Positions 17,035 through 25,070 of a stretch of 55,604 nt of DNA are shown in pieces. Both the position numbers and the translations under genes were made by a program. Location of the stretch: positions 1 through 55,604 of the forward strand of contig NZ_BOMQ01000055.1 of assembly GCF_016862275.1 (NCBI RefSeq), written 5' to 3'. The stretch is from Actinoplanes nipponensis (GTDB lineage: Bacteria > Actinomycetota > Actinomycetes > Mycobacteriales > Micromonosporaceae). Within the stretch, counting starts at the first letter, position 1. The number at the start of each line of letters is the position of its first letter. Under the pieces are notes generated by a model. It ran no database searches. It was not told where the DNA came from and worked only from the letters and a program-made list of their open reading frames with translations.

Positions 17035-17846
17035 CGACGGAGCCGGCCAGCGTGCTCGCCGAGTCCGAGGCCCTGGAGCTGCTCGCCCGCGGCGAGCTGG
17101 AGCTGGAGGGCCGGCTCGTCGACGCCTCCAACACCACCCTGCGCGCCGAGATCACCCTGGACGGCGTCACCCGCCGCTGCGTCTACAAGCCGGTGCGCGG
17201 CGAGCGCCCGCTGTGGGATTTCCCCGACGGCACGCTGGCGGGGCGCGAGGTGTCAGCGTTCCTGGTCTCCCAGGCGACCGGCTGGGGGCTGGTGCCACCG
17301 ACCATCCTGCGCGACGGGCCGCTGGGTCCGGGCGCCTGCCAGCTGTGGATCGACGAGCCGGAGGACGCCGAGTCGCTGATCGGCTTCGTCCCGGCGTACG
17401 ACGTGCCGCCGGGCTGGTTCGCGGTGGCGGCGGCCCGCGACGAGGACGGCGACGCGTACGCGCTGGCCCACGCCGACGACCCGCGGCTGTCGCGCCTCGC
17501 GGTCCTGGACGCGGTGATCAACAACGCCGACCGCAAGGGCGGCCACGTGCTGTACGCCCCTGACGGCCGCATCCACGGCGTCGACCACGGCGTGTGCTTC
17601 CACGTGGAGAACAAGCTCCGCACGGTGCTCTGGGGCTGGACGGGCCGGCCGATCCCGGCCGAGTCGGTCGAGGTGCTCGCCCGGCTCGGCGAGCAGCTCG
17701 ACGGCGCGCTGGGCGAGGCGCTCGAGGAGCACCTGACGCTCACCGAGATCCAGCATGCCCGGCTGCGGGTGCGCCGGCTGCTGCGGGCCGCCCGCTTCCC
17801 CAAGCCGCCGCAGGACTGGCCGGCCGTGCCCTGGCCGCCGGTCTGA
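17031..17846 (+). CDS. SCO1664 family protein (kinase-like fold)
   Basis: The GTG at 17031 overlaps the DUF3090 stop (GTGA) and gives 271 residues. CVYKPVRGERPLWDFPDGTL carries a PI3/4-kinase-like lysine, INNADRKGGHVLY the catalytic loop, and HGVDHGVCFH the metal-binding Asp. This is the pattern of the SCO1664 family, a kinase-fold protein of unknown substrate. Overlap with DUF3090 suggests the two act together, with mshC 55 bp downstream. Confidence 0.92.
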   Translation: MTTEPASVLAESEALELLARGELELEGRLVDASNTTLRAEITLDGVTRRCVYKPVRGERPLWDFPDGTLAGREVSAFLVSQATGWGLVPPTILRDGPLGPGACQLWIDEPEDAESLIGFVPAYDVPPGWFAVAAARDEDGDAYALAHADDPRLSRLAVLDAVINNADRKGGHVLYAPDGRIHGVDHGVCFHVENKLRTVLWGWTGRPIPAESVEVLARLGEQLDGALGEALEEHLTLTEIQHARLRVRRLLRAARFPKPPQDWPAVPWPPV

Positions 17847-17901
17847 GGCTTTACTCACGCCCACGCGGTTTCTGTCGGTGGTGCTGGATAGGCTCCTGAC
17901 C

Positions 17902-19140
17902 ATGGACGCATGGACGGGGCACGAGGTGCCGACGCTGCCGGGGACCGCGACGCCGCCCGCGCTGTACGACTCGGCCCGCCGGTCGGTGCAGCCCACGACG
18001 CCGGGTGCGGTCGCGACGATGTACGTGTGCGGCATCACCCCGTACGACGCCACCCACCTGGGCCACGCCGCCACGATGATCACCTTCGACCTGGTCCAGC
18101 GCGCCTGGCGCGACGCCGGCCTCGAGGTGCGCTACGTGCAGAACGTCACCGACATCGACGACCCGCTGCTCGAGCGGGCCGCCCGCGACGGTGAGGACTG
18201 GGTGGTCCTGGCGATGCGCGAGACGGCCCTGTTCCGCGAGGACATGGAGGCGCTGCGGATGATCCCGCCGGCGCACTACGTGGGCGCGGTCGAGTCCATC
18301 CCGGCGATCGCGGCGCACGTGCGCGAGCTGATCGACGACGGCTCGGCATACCGGCTGGACGACGGCACCGGCGACGTCTACTTCACCCTCGAGGCGGCGC
18401 CGCGCTTCGGCTACGAGTCGCACCTGTCCCGCGAGGAGATGCTGGTGCTGTCCGCCGAGCGCGGCGGCGACCCGGAACGCCCCGGCAAGCGCGACCCGCT
18501 CGACCCGCTGCTGTGGCGCGGCGCCCGCGCCGGCGAGCCCGCCTGGGACGGCGGCGACCTGGGCCCCGGCCGGCCCGGCTGGCACATCGAGTGCGCGACC
18601 ATCGCCCTGGGCCTGCTCGGCGAGACGATGGACGTGCAGGGCGGCGGCAACGACCTGCTCTACCCGCACCACGAGTGCTCGGCCGCGCACGCCGAGCGCC
18701 TCACCGGCACGGAGCCGTTCGCCCGGCACTACGTGCACGCCGGCATGATCGGCCTGGACGGCGAGAAGATGTCGAAGTCCAAGGGCAACCTGGTGTTCGT
18801 CTCCCGCCTGCGCGGCGACGGGGTCGACCCGATGGCGGTCCGCGTCGGCCTGCTCGCCGAGCACTACCGCACCGACCGCCAGTGGACCGACGACGTGCTC
18901 AAGACCGGCCAGCAGCGCCTGGCCCGCTGGCGCGAGGCCGCCGCGGCCCCGGCCGGCCCGTCGGGCGAGGGGTTGCTGGCCGCGGTCCGCGAGGCCCTGC
19001 ACCACGACCTGGACACGCCGGCGGCCCTGGCCCTGGTGGACGCCTGGTCCGAGGCGGCGGTGTCGGGCATCGGGGAGGACGCGCAGGCGCCGGCGCTGAT
19101 GGCCCGGACGGTGGACGCGCTGCTCGGCATCCGCCTCTGA
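17902..19140 (+). CDS. mshC: Cysteine--1-D-myo-inosityl 2-amino-2-deoxy-alpha-D-glucopyranoside ligase (mycothiol synthesis)
   Basis: The 412-residue protein is a class I tRNA-synthetase-fold ligase that joins Cys to GlcN-Ins with ATP in mycothiol synthesis. The HIGH-type motif is THLGH near residue 50 and the KMSKS motif is KMSKSKGN near residue 288. The zinc ligands fall at Cys43 (YVCGIT), Cys231 (IECAT) and a His in HHECSAAH near 256. It is too short and lacks the C-terminal domain of CysS, which separates it from cysteinyl-tRNA synthetase. It ends the conserved cluster that begins with the LLM oxidoreductase. Confidence 0.97.
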   Translation: MDAWTGHEVPTLPGTATPPALYDSARRSVQPTTPGAVATMYVCGITPYDATHLGHAATMITFDLVQRAWRDAGLEVRYVQNVTDIDDPLLERAARDGEDWVVLAMRETALFREDMEALRMIPPAHYVGAVESIPAIAAHVRELIDDGSAYRLDDGTGDVYFTLEAAPRFGYESHLSREEMLVLSAERGGDPERPGKRDPLDPLLWRGARAGEPAWDGGDLGPGRPGWHIECATIALGLLGETMDVQGGGNDLLYPHHECSAAHAERLTGTEPFARHYVHAGMIGLDGEKMSKSKGNLVFVSRLRGDGVDPMAVRVGLLAEHYRTDRQWTDDVLKTGQQRLARWREAAAAPAGPSGEGLLAAVREALHHDLDTPAALALVDAWSEAAVSGIGEDAQAPALMARTVDALLGIRL

Positions 19141-19194
19141 CGGCCTCGGCCCGGGGGCGCCCGACCCGTCACGGCCCGGCCCGGCGATGAGCGA

Positions 19195-19224
19195 CGACGG
19201 CGTCATTGCCCGGTGACGCCGTCG
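19195..19224. terminator. Hairpin between mshC and the convergent response-regulator gene
   Basis: An 11-bp perfect stem (CGACGGCGTCA with its complement) has an 8-nt loop. It spans the stop codon of the response-regulator gene on the minus strand, so it could end mshC transcripts. Confidence 0.6.
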
Positions 19225-19871
19225 CCGGCCCGGACCAGCCCCGACTCGTAGGCGTACACCACCGCCTGCACCCGGTCGCGCAGCCCGAGCTTCATCAGCA
19301 CCCGGGCCACATGGGTCTTGACCGTGGCCTCCCCGACGCCCAGCCCGGCGGCGATCTCGGCGTTGGACCGGCCCCGGGCCAGCAGCCGCAGCACGTCGGT
19401 CTCGCGCGGGGTCAGCTCGCCCAGCTCCGGCGGCGGCGCCGGGCCGGGCCGGCCGGCGAACGCCGAGATCACCCGGGTGGTGACCGCCGGGTCGAGCAGC
19501 GCCTCGCCGCCGGCCACGACCCGGATCGCGGTGATCAGGTGCTCGGGCGAGGACACCTTCAGCAGGAAGCCGCTGGCCCCGGCCCGCAGCGCCCGGTACA
19601 GGTTCTCGTCGGTGTCGAAGGTGGTGAGCACGATGATCCGGGGCGGGTGCGGGGCGGCCAGCAGGGCCCGGGTCGCGCTCAGCCCGTCCTGGCGCGGCAT
19701 GGCGATGTCCATCAGCACGACGTCGGGGCGCAGCCGCCGGACCACGCTCACCGCCTCGGCGCCGTCGCCGGCCTCGCCCACCACGGTCAGGTCCGGTTCG
19801 GTCTCGATGACCATGCGCAGCCCGGCCCGCAGCATCAGCTGGTCGTCCGCGATGACCACGGTGATGCTCAT
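19203..19871 (-). CDS. NarL/LuxR-family response regulator
   Basis: The 222-residue protein has an intact receiver domain: the acidic pair in VIADDQLMLRAG, phospho-acceptor Asp in DVVLMDIAMP, and Lys in GFLLKVSS. The C-terminal LuxR helix-turn-helix runs ELTPRETDVLRLLARG to KTHVARVLMKLG. Its start overlaps the histidine kinase stop by 4 bp, so the pair is cotranscribed. It likely regulates nearby transport or membrane genes, the divergent 416-residue membrane protein being an obvious candidate. Confidence 0.94.
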   Translation of the reverse strand: MSITVVIADDQLMLRAGLRMVIETEPDLTVVGEAGDGAEAVSVVRRLRPDVVLMDIAMPRQDGLSATRALLAAPHPPRIIVLTTFDTDENLYRALRAGASGFLLKVSSPEHLITAIRVVAGGEALLDPAVTTRVISAFAGRPGPAPPPELGELTPRETDVLRLLARGRSNAEIAAGLGVGEATVKTHVARVLMKLGLRDRVQAVVYAYESGLVRAGDGVTGQ

Positions 19872-21010
19872 CGGGCCGCCGGCGCCGGCAGCGGCAGCCG
19901 CGCCCGTACCGCGAAGCCGCCCTCGGGCCGCGGCCCGGCCGTGAGCTCGCCGCCGAACAGCATCACCCGTTCCCGCATGCCGATCAGGCCCTGGCCGCCG
20001 CCCGGCCCGGCCGGCGCCGCCCGGCCGTCGTCGGCCACCGTCAGGTGCAGGCCGTCGGCCCGGTGCTCGACCGTGACCGTCGCGCTCGCCGCGCCGGCGT
20101 GCTTGAGCACGTTGGTCAGCGCCTCCTGGGCGATCCGGTACGCCGACAGGTCCACCGCCGGCGGCACCGCCGCGGGCTCCCCGCTGCGGTGCACGGTGAC
20201 CGTCAGCCCGGCCTCGCGCACTTGGGCGACCAGGTCGTCGAGGCGGTCCAGCCCGGCCGGCGGCGCCGTCTCGGCGGCGTCGCCGCGCAGCAGTCCCAGG
20301 GTGCGGCGCAGCTCCCCGACCGCCTCCCGGCCGGACACCTCGATGCTCCGCAGCAGCTGCGGGTCGATCTCCAGGCCGGCGTCGAGGCGGCGCCGCACCA
20401 CGCCCGCCTGGACGACCATGACGGTGACGCTGTGCGCCACCATGTCGTGCAGCTCGCGGGCGATGCGGACCCGTTCCTCCGTGACCGCCTCGCGGGCCTG
20501 CTGCTCGCGGATCGACGCGCGGACGGCGGCCGTGTCCGCGACCCGCCTGTTCTGCAGCGCCACCGCGACGCCGAGCGCGTAGGGCGCCAGGCTGAAGAAG
20601 AACGCGGCCATCGGGTCCGTGCGGTCGTTGGCCCAGTAGACCAGCCCGGTGAGCAGCACGAAGAACCCGGCGGCGAGCCCGCGGAGCCGGGCCCGCCGGT
20701 CCGCGCCCGGCGCGGGCACGATCTGTCCCGCGGTGTACGCCGCGATGATCATCGCCACCAGCTGCCAGAGCCGGTAGCTGACCGGCGCGTCGTCGTAGAA
20801 CACCGGGGCGGCGCTCACGCTGCTGGCGGCGATGGCCAGCACGGGCGCCAGCCGGCGCAGCAGCACCAGGGTGGCGAACAGCGTCAGCACGTACGGCCAC
20901 CAGGCGCCCGGCATCCGGACGACGTACTCCTCGACGAGGGCGAACACCACGAAGGCCGCGGCCAGGGCGAGGTCGAGCGGGCGCAGCCGCCCGGCGAGCG
21001 TCCGGATCAC
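19868..21010 (-). CDS. Sensor histidine kinase (HisKA_3 type)
   Basis: The GTG start gives 380 residues. The first 160 residues carry four or five hydrophobic segments without a large extracellular loop. The dimerisation/phospho-acceptor block is RIARELHDMVAHSVTVMV, with the phosphorylated His before Asp. DDGRAAPAGPGGGQGLIGMR is the HATPase G-box. The absence of an outside loop suggests a membrane or intracellular signal, like DesK/LiaS-type sensors. The gene precedes and overlaps its response regulator. Confidence 0.93.
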   Translation of the reverse strand: MIRTLAGRLRPLDLALAAAFVVFALVEEYVVRMPGAWWPYVLTLFATLVLLRRLAPVLAIAASSVSAAPVFYDDAPVSYRLWQLVAMIIAAYTAGQIVPAPGADRRARLRGLAAGFFVLLTGLVYWANDRTDPMAAFFFSLAPYALGVAVALQNRRVADTAAVRASIREQQAREAVTEERVRIARELHDMVAHSVTVMVVQAGVVRRRLDAGLEIDPQLLRSIEVSGREAVGELRRTLGLLRGDAAETAPPAGLDRLDDLVAQVREAGLTVTVHRSGEPAAVPPAVDLSAYRIAQEALTNVLKHAGAASATVTVEHRADGLHLTVADDGRAAPAGPGGGQGLIGMRERVMLFGGELTAGPRPEGGFAVRARLPLPAPAAR

Positions 21011-21188
21011 CCCCTGACCGTACGGGCCGGACCCCGGTCGCCGAGACCACCTCGGGGCGGATGCGCCGTCCCCCGCGCGGGGGACCCGTGATCACTCCCG
21101 GTACGGGCGACGCCGCGCCCGCGGGTTCGTAACGTTCGCCGCCGGCCGCGGGACAGCGGCCCGCGACGACGAGACGAGGAGGCCCTTG

Positions 21189-22439
21189 ATGTGGCGCAGA
21201 GCTGCCGCCGTCAGCCTGGTGACGGCCCCGATCCTGCTGGCGGTGGCGACCGGCGTGGACCCGGCGCTCGGCGCCGACCAGGCTGTCGGCGTCTACCGCC
21301 AGCACCCGGAGGCGACGCAGTGGCACTCGCTGCTGCTGCACTGGGCCTGGGTGTTGTTCGTGCCGGGGTTCCTGGGCCTGCTCGCCCCGGTCCGCCGGCG
21401 GGGCGCGGTCCTGGCCCGGGTCGCCTGGGTGGCGGTGCTGCTCGGCCTGGCGACGTTCTCGGCGCTGATGGCCGTCGACTTCTTCGTGCTGGCGCTGGAG
21501 CAGACGCTGCCGGACGCCCAGGTCACCGCGGTGGACGCCCGGTTCCAGGACCTGCTGCCCACGGTGGCCGGCTGGCAGTGGCCGGGCCTGGCCGGTTGGG
21601 CGCTGGCCCTGCTGCTGGTGCCGGTCACCGCGGCCCGCGCGCGGGTGGTCTCCTGGTGGACGGCCGGCGCCGCGCTGGCCGGCACGGCGCTGTACTTCCT
21701 GTTCGCCATCGCGCCCGTACCGGTGAATCTGCTCGGCCCGGTCGTGCTGGTCGGCGCGTACGCGGCGGCGTGGCAGCTGCTGCGGCCGCGGCCGGCGGCC
21801 GCCGAGCCGGACACCTTCGGCGCGTTCCGCCGCCGGGCCGGCCTGGTCTGCCTGTACGCCGCGCCGGTGGTGCTCGGCGCCGGGGTGGTCGCCGCGCCGC
21901 CCGGCGACTTCCTGGCGCACCCGGTGCAGACGCAGGTCAGCGCGCTGCTGCTGCACTACGGCTGGCTGCTGTTCGTGCCGGCGGTGCTGCTCGTGGCGGC
22001 GCGGGGCGGCCGGTTCACCCGGGTCGCCGCAGGCGTCACCGTCCTGGCCCTGCTGAACTTCAGCGCGCTCATGGTCGGCGACGCGGCTGACCTGGCCGCG
22101 CGGCAGGTGCTCGGCGCCGCCACGGCGGACCGGGTGGCCGAGACGCTGGGCGGGCTGCCGCTGCTCACGGTCGGCTGGGCGCTGCCGGGCATGGCGCTGA
22201 GCCTGCTGGGCCTGGTCGCGGTGCCCGTGGCGGCCGCGGTGGACGGGGTGACCCGGTGGTGGGTACCGGTGCTGGCCGGTGCCGGGCTGGCCGCGTTCCT
22301 CGTGGTGCCGGTGGGCCTGGCCGGGCTGGGCGGGCCGGTGCTGCTGCTGGCCGCGTACGGGCTGCTGGGCCGGGACCTGCGCCGGCCGCGGGAGGCGCCG
22401 GAGCTCCCGGCCGGGACGGTCGCGGCGGCAGCGGCGTGA
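21189..22439 (+). CDS. Multi-pass membrane protein with duplicated halves
   Basis: The ATG at 21189 follows ACGAGGAGG and gives 416 residues, about ten hydrophobic segments. The halves are related: HSLLLHWAWVLFVPGFLGL near residue 40 and SALLLHYGWLLFVPAVLLV near residue 255 match, as do FSALMAVDFF and FSALMVGDAA. This points to tandem duplication of a five-helix unit. No transport motif is recognised. It is divergent from the two-component system, 178 bp away, so it may be its target. Confidence 0.8.
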   Translation: MWRRAAAVSLVTAPILLAVATGVDPALGADQAVGVYRQHPEATQWHSLLLHWAWVLFVPGFLGLLAPVRRRGAVLARVAWVAVLLGLATFSALMAVDFFVLALEQTLPDAQVTAVDARFQDLLPTVAGWQWPGLAGWALALLLVPVTAARARVVSWWTAGAALAGTALYFLFAIAPVPVNLLGPVVLVGAYAAAWQLLRPRPAAAEPDTFGAFRRRAGLVCLYAAPVVLGAGVVAAPPGDFLAHPVQTQVSALLLHYGWLLFVPAVLLVAARGGRFTRVAAGVTVLALLNFSALMVGDAADLAARQVLGAATADRVAETLGGLPLLTVGWALPGMALSLLGLVAVPVAAAVDGVTRWWVPVLAGAGLAAFLVVPVGLAGLGGPVLLLAAYGLLGRDLRRPREAPELPAGTVAAAAA

Positions 22440-22442
22440 GGG

Positions 22443-22476
22443 GCCGCCCGGCGGCCGGAGGGGGCTGCCGGGCGGC
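22443..22476. terminator. Terminator between convergent genes
   Basis: GCCGCCCGGC (22443-22452) pairs perfectly with GCCGGGCGGC (22467-22476) around a 14-nt loop, between the membrane protein stop and the alkene reductase stop. Confidence 0.8.
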
Positions 22477-22481
22477 GTCGC

Positions 22482-23549
22482 TCACGCGGCGTCGAGCGCC
22501 GGGTAGTCGGTGTAGCCCTCGTGGTCGCCGCCGTACGCCTTGCCGTAGTCGGGCGTGTTGAACGGGCCGCCGGCCGCGAGCCGCGCCGGCAGGTCGGGGT
22601 TGGCCAGGAAGAGCGCGCCGTACGAGATCAGGTCGGCGTCGCCGTTCTCGATCCGCTTGAGCGCCTCGGGCCCGGTCCACGCGCCCGGCGTGTACGGGTT
22701 CAGGATGAACGTGCCCGCCCAGCGCTCCCGCAGCACCGGCGTGAACTCGGTGTCCGGCCCCTCGCCCACGTGCAGGTAGGCCAGCCCGAGCGGGGCCAGC
22801 GCGTCGACCAGGGCCAGGTACGTCGCCCGGTGGTCGTCCTCGCTGATGTCGTTGAACGGGTTGCTCGGCGAGATCCGCAGGCCCAGCCGGTCCGCGCCGA
22901 TCTCCGCGGCGACCGCCCGGGCGACCTCCACGGTGAGCCGGATCCGGCCGGCGATCGTGCCGCCCCACTCGTCGTCCCGCCGGTTGGCGTTGGTCGACAG
23001 GAACTGGTGCAGCAGGTAGCCGTTCGCGCCGTGCAGCTCCACGCCGTCGAAGCCGGCCGCGATCGCGTTGCGGGCCGAGGCGGCGAAGTCGGCGATGGTC
23101 TCCGCGATGCCGGCGGCGTCCAGCGGCTCGGGCGTGACGAGGTCCTGGGGGCCGTCGGCGGTGAAGACCTGCCCGGCCGCCGCCACCGGTGAGGCGCCCA
23201 CCGGGGTCGCGCCGTGCAGGCTCGGGTGCCCGATCCGGCCGGTGTGCATGAGCTGGGCGAAGATCAGGCCACCGCGCTCGTGCACCGCGGCGGTGACCGG
23301 CTGCCAGGCCGCGACCTGCTCGGCGGTGTGCAGTCCGGGGGTGTTCATGTACCCCTGGCCGACGGCCGAGGGCTGGGTGCCCTCGGTGATGATCAGGCCC
23401 GCGCCGGCGCGCTGGCCGTAGTAGGTGGCCATGAGCTCGGTCGCGGTGCCGCCGGGCCCGTACGCGCGGCTGCGCGTCATGGGGGCCATCACCACCCGGT
23501 TGCGCGTCGTGTACCGGCCGACCCGGGCGCCGTCGAATGCACTCGTCAT
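22482..23549 (-). CDS. Old Yellow Enzyme-type alkene reductase
   Basis: The 355-residue protein is a full-length OYE flavoenzyme that reduces activated C=C bonds with NADPH. NRVVMAPMTRSRA starts the FMN site, and His173/Asn176 in ELHGANGYLLHQFL are the substrate-binding pair. LHVGEGPDTEF and SYGALFLANPDLP are the late FMN blocks. Start at ATG 23549 with AGGAGA upstream. It is divergent from a MarR gene, with an operator-like palindrome between them, so MarR probably represses it and responds to electrophiles. Confidence 0.95.
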   Translation of the reverse strand: MTSAFDGARVGRYTTRNRVVMAPMTRSRAYGPGGTATELMATYYGQRAGAGLIITEGTQPSAVGQGYMNTPGLHTAEQVAAWQPVTAAVHERGGLIFAQLMHTGRIGHPSLHGATPVGASPVAAAGQVFTADGPQDLVTPEPLDAAGIAETIADFAASARNAIAAGFDGVELHGANGYLLHQFLSTNANRRDDEWGGTIAGRIRLTVEVARAVAAEIGADRLGLRISPSNPFNDISEDDHRATYLALVDALAPLGLAYLHVGEGPDTEFTPVLRERWAGTFILNPYTPGAWTGPEALKRIENGDADLISYGALFLANPDLPARLAAGGPFNTPDYGKAYGGDHEGYTDYPALDAA

Positions 23550-23567
23550 GACAATCTCCTGTCCTCA

Positions 23568-23583
23568 ACAGCTAATTTGCTGT
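23568..23583. promoter_or_regulatory. Candidate MarR operator
   Basis: ACAGCTAATTTGCTGT is a 16-bp palindrome with 7 of 8 pairs matching, 19 bp upstream of the alkene reductase start. Related CTGTC/GACAG pieces flank it on both sides (23559-23563 and 23588-23592). Confidence 0.65.
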
Positions 23584-23670
23584 CCAAGACAGGTAAGCGA
23601 CCCGGTCCCGGATTTATTGCGCCCCGCCGGGTGATCAGGCCCACACCCCGGCCCGACTACGCTGAGCCGC

Positions 23671-24177
23671 ATGGATGAGGGGTCGATCGCGCCGGGCGCC
23701 GCCGCCGGCGGGCCGATCAGCCACACCATCTTCCGGCTGGCCCGGATCCACTCGCTGCTGGCCGGCCGGCTGCTCCGCGAGGTCGGCCTGCACCCCAGCC
23801 AGGAGCTGCTGCTGATGGCGCTCTGGGACGGCGGGCCGCGCCGGCAGACCGACCTCGGGGCCGAGCTGGGCACCGACTCGGCCGGCACCACCCGGATCGT
23901 CCAGCGGCTGGAGGAGGCCGGCTACGTCCGCCGCCGGCCCGACCCGGCCGACCGGCGGGCCACCCTGGTCGAGACCACCCCGGCCGGGGCGGCGCTGCGC
24001 GAGCACGTCGAGCGGATCTGGACCCACCTGGAGGAGCTCACCGTCGGGGACATGACCCCGGCCGAGCAGGGGTCGGCACTGGCCGGCCTGCTGCGGCTGG
24101 AGCGCAACGTGCTGGCCACCGACCCCTGCCAGGAGCTCGGGCGCCGGGTCGGCAAGCGGGGCCTCACGCGAGAGTGA
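23671..24177 (+). CDS. MarR-family transcriptional regulator
   Basis: The 168-residue protein has the MarR winged helix: LHPSQELLLMALWDGG, then RQTDLGAELGTDSAGTTRIV and the wing RRRPDPADRRATLVETT. It lies divergent to the alkene reductase, which is its likely target together with itself. No Cys sits at a standard sensing position near the N-terminus; one Cys is near the C-terminus (DPCQEL). Its 3' end overlaps the convergent GntR gene by 14 bp. Confidence 0.93.
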   Translation: MDEGSIAPGAAAGGPISHTIFRLARIHSLLAGRLLREVGLHPSQELLLMALWDGGPRRQTDLGAELGTDSAGTTRIVQRLEEAGYVRRRPDPADRRATLVETTPAGAALREHVERIWTHLEELTVGDMTPAEQGSALAGLLRLERNVLATDPCQELGRRVGKRGLTRE

Positions 24178-24955
24178 GGCCGGGGTCCGGGTCCGGGTCG
24201 GGGACCGGCGCCGGGATGCGGTACTCCTCGGTCAGCGTGGTCATCGGACCGGGCCAGGTCGCCTGGGCCACCTCGATCGGCTTGCGGGTCTCGTCGAAGG
24301 CCACGTGCAGCAGGTGCAGCACCGGCGTGTCCGGTCGGATCTGCAGGATCTCCGCCTCCTCGCGGCTGGGCTGGCGGGCGCTGATGGTGTCGGTCGCCGA
24401 GGCGTAGCGCCGCCCGATGGCCTCCTCGGCCTCCTGGTAGAGCGGCCGGCCGAACGCCTCCGCGCGCTCCAGCGAGGTCCCGGTCGCGTCGGTCACCCGG
24501 AACCACGACGCGCCGACCTCGACGGTGGCGTCGTCGGCGCGCACGAGGTGCCGGCGTACCAGCATCTCGGTGCCGTCGCGGACGCCGAACGCGTCCGCCA
24601 CCTCGGGCGGCGCGGCCTCGCGGCCGACGCCGGCCAGCTGCTGGCGGTACCGGGCGGCCAGGTCGGCGTGGTAACCGCGGTGGGCGCCGTAGCGGCCGCG
24701 GGAGAGCCGGTTGAGCCGGCGCCGGGTGCCGCGCACGTACGTGCCGGAGCCCGGCTTGGTGATCAGGATGCCCTCGACCCGGAGCTGGTCGACGGTGCGT
24801 TGCACGGTCTGCTTGGCGACGCCGAACATCTCCGCCATGGCCGGGATGGACGGCAGCCGCTCACCGGGGTTCCAGTCCCCGCGGCGGATGCGTTCCCGCA
24901 GCTGGGCCGCGATCTGCCGGTGCGGGAACTCGGCGGCGCCGGGATTGATCGGCAT
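24164..24955 (-). CDS. GntR-family regulator with UTRA effector domain
   Basis: The 263-residue protein has the GntR helix-turn-helix at residues 10-75 (ERLPSIPAMAEMFGVAKQTV), then a basic linker (RGTRRRLNRLSRG) and a UTRA domain with FRVTDATGTSLERAEAF and EAEILQIRPDTPVLHLLHV. This is the HutC subfamily, usually binding a small effector. GGAGG precedes the ATG. An operator-like CCTAGG pair lies 15 bp upstream. Tail PDPDPDPG is repetitive. Confidence 0.93.
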   Translation of the reverse strand: MPINPGAAEFPHRQIAAQLRERIRRGDWNPGERLPSIPAMAEMFGVAKQTVQRTVDQLRVEGILITKPGSGTYVRGTRRRLNRLSRGRYGAHRGYHADLAARYRQQLAGVGREAAPPEVADAFGVRDGTEMLVRRHLVRADDATVEVGASWFRVTDATGTSLERAEAFGRPLYQEAEEAIGRRYASATDTISARQPSREEAEILQIRPDTPVLHLLHVAFDETRKPIEVAQATWPGPMTTLTEEYRIPAPVPDPDPDPGLTLA

Positions 24956-24970
24956 GGCGTACCTCCAGAC

Positions 24971-24984
24971 CCTAGGTTCCTAGG
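24971..24984. promoter_or_regulatory. Candidate GntR operator
   Basis: Two CCTAGG palindromes separated by TT form a 14-bp near-symmetric site, 15 bp upstream of the GntR start codon and near the methyltransferase promoter. Confidence 0.6.
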
Positions 24985-25070
24985 ATGACTGACGCGGCGT
25001 GTCCCGGTCGACAGCGACACGCGGCGAAATCCGGTCGACCGGCGGCCGGGCGGCATCGACGATGGTCGGC

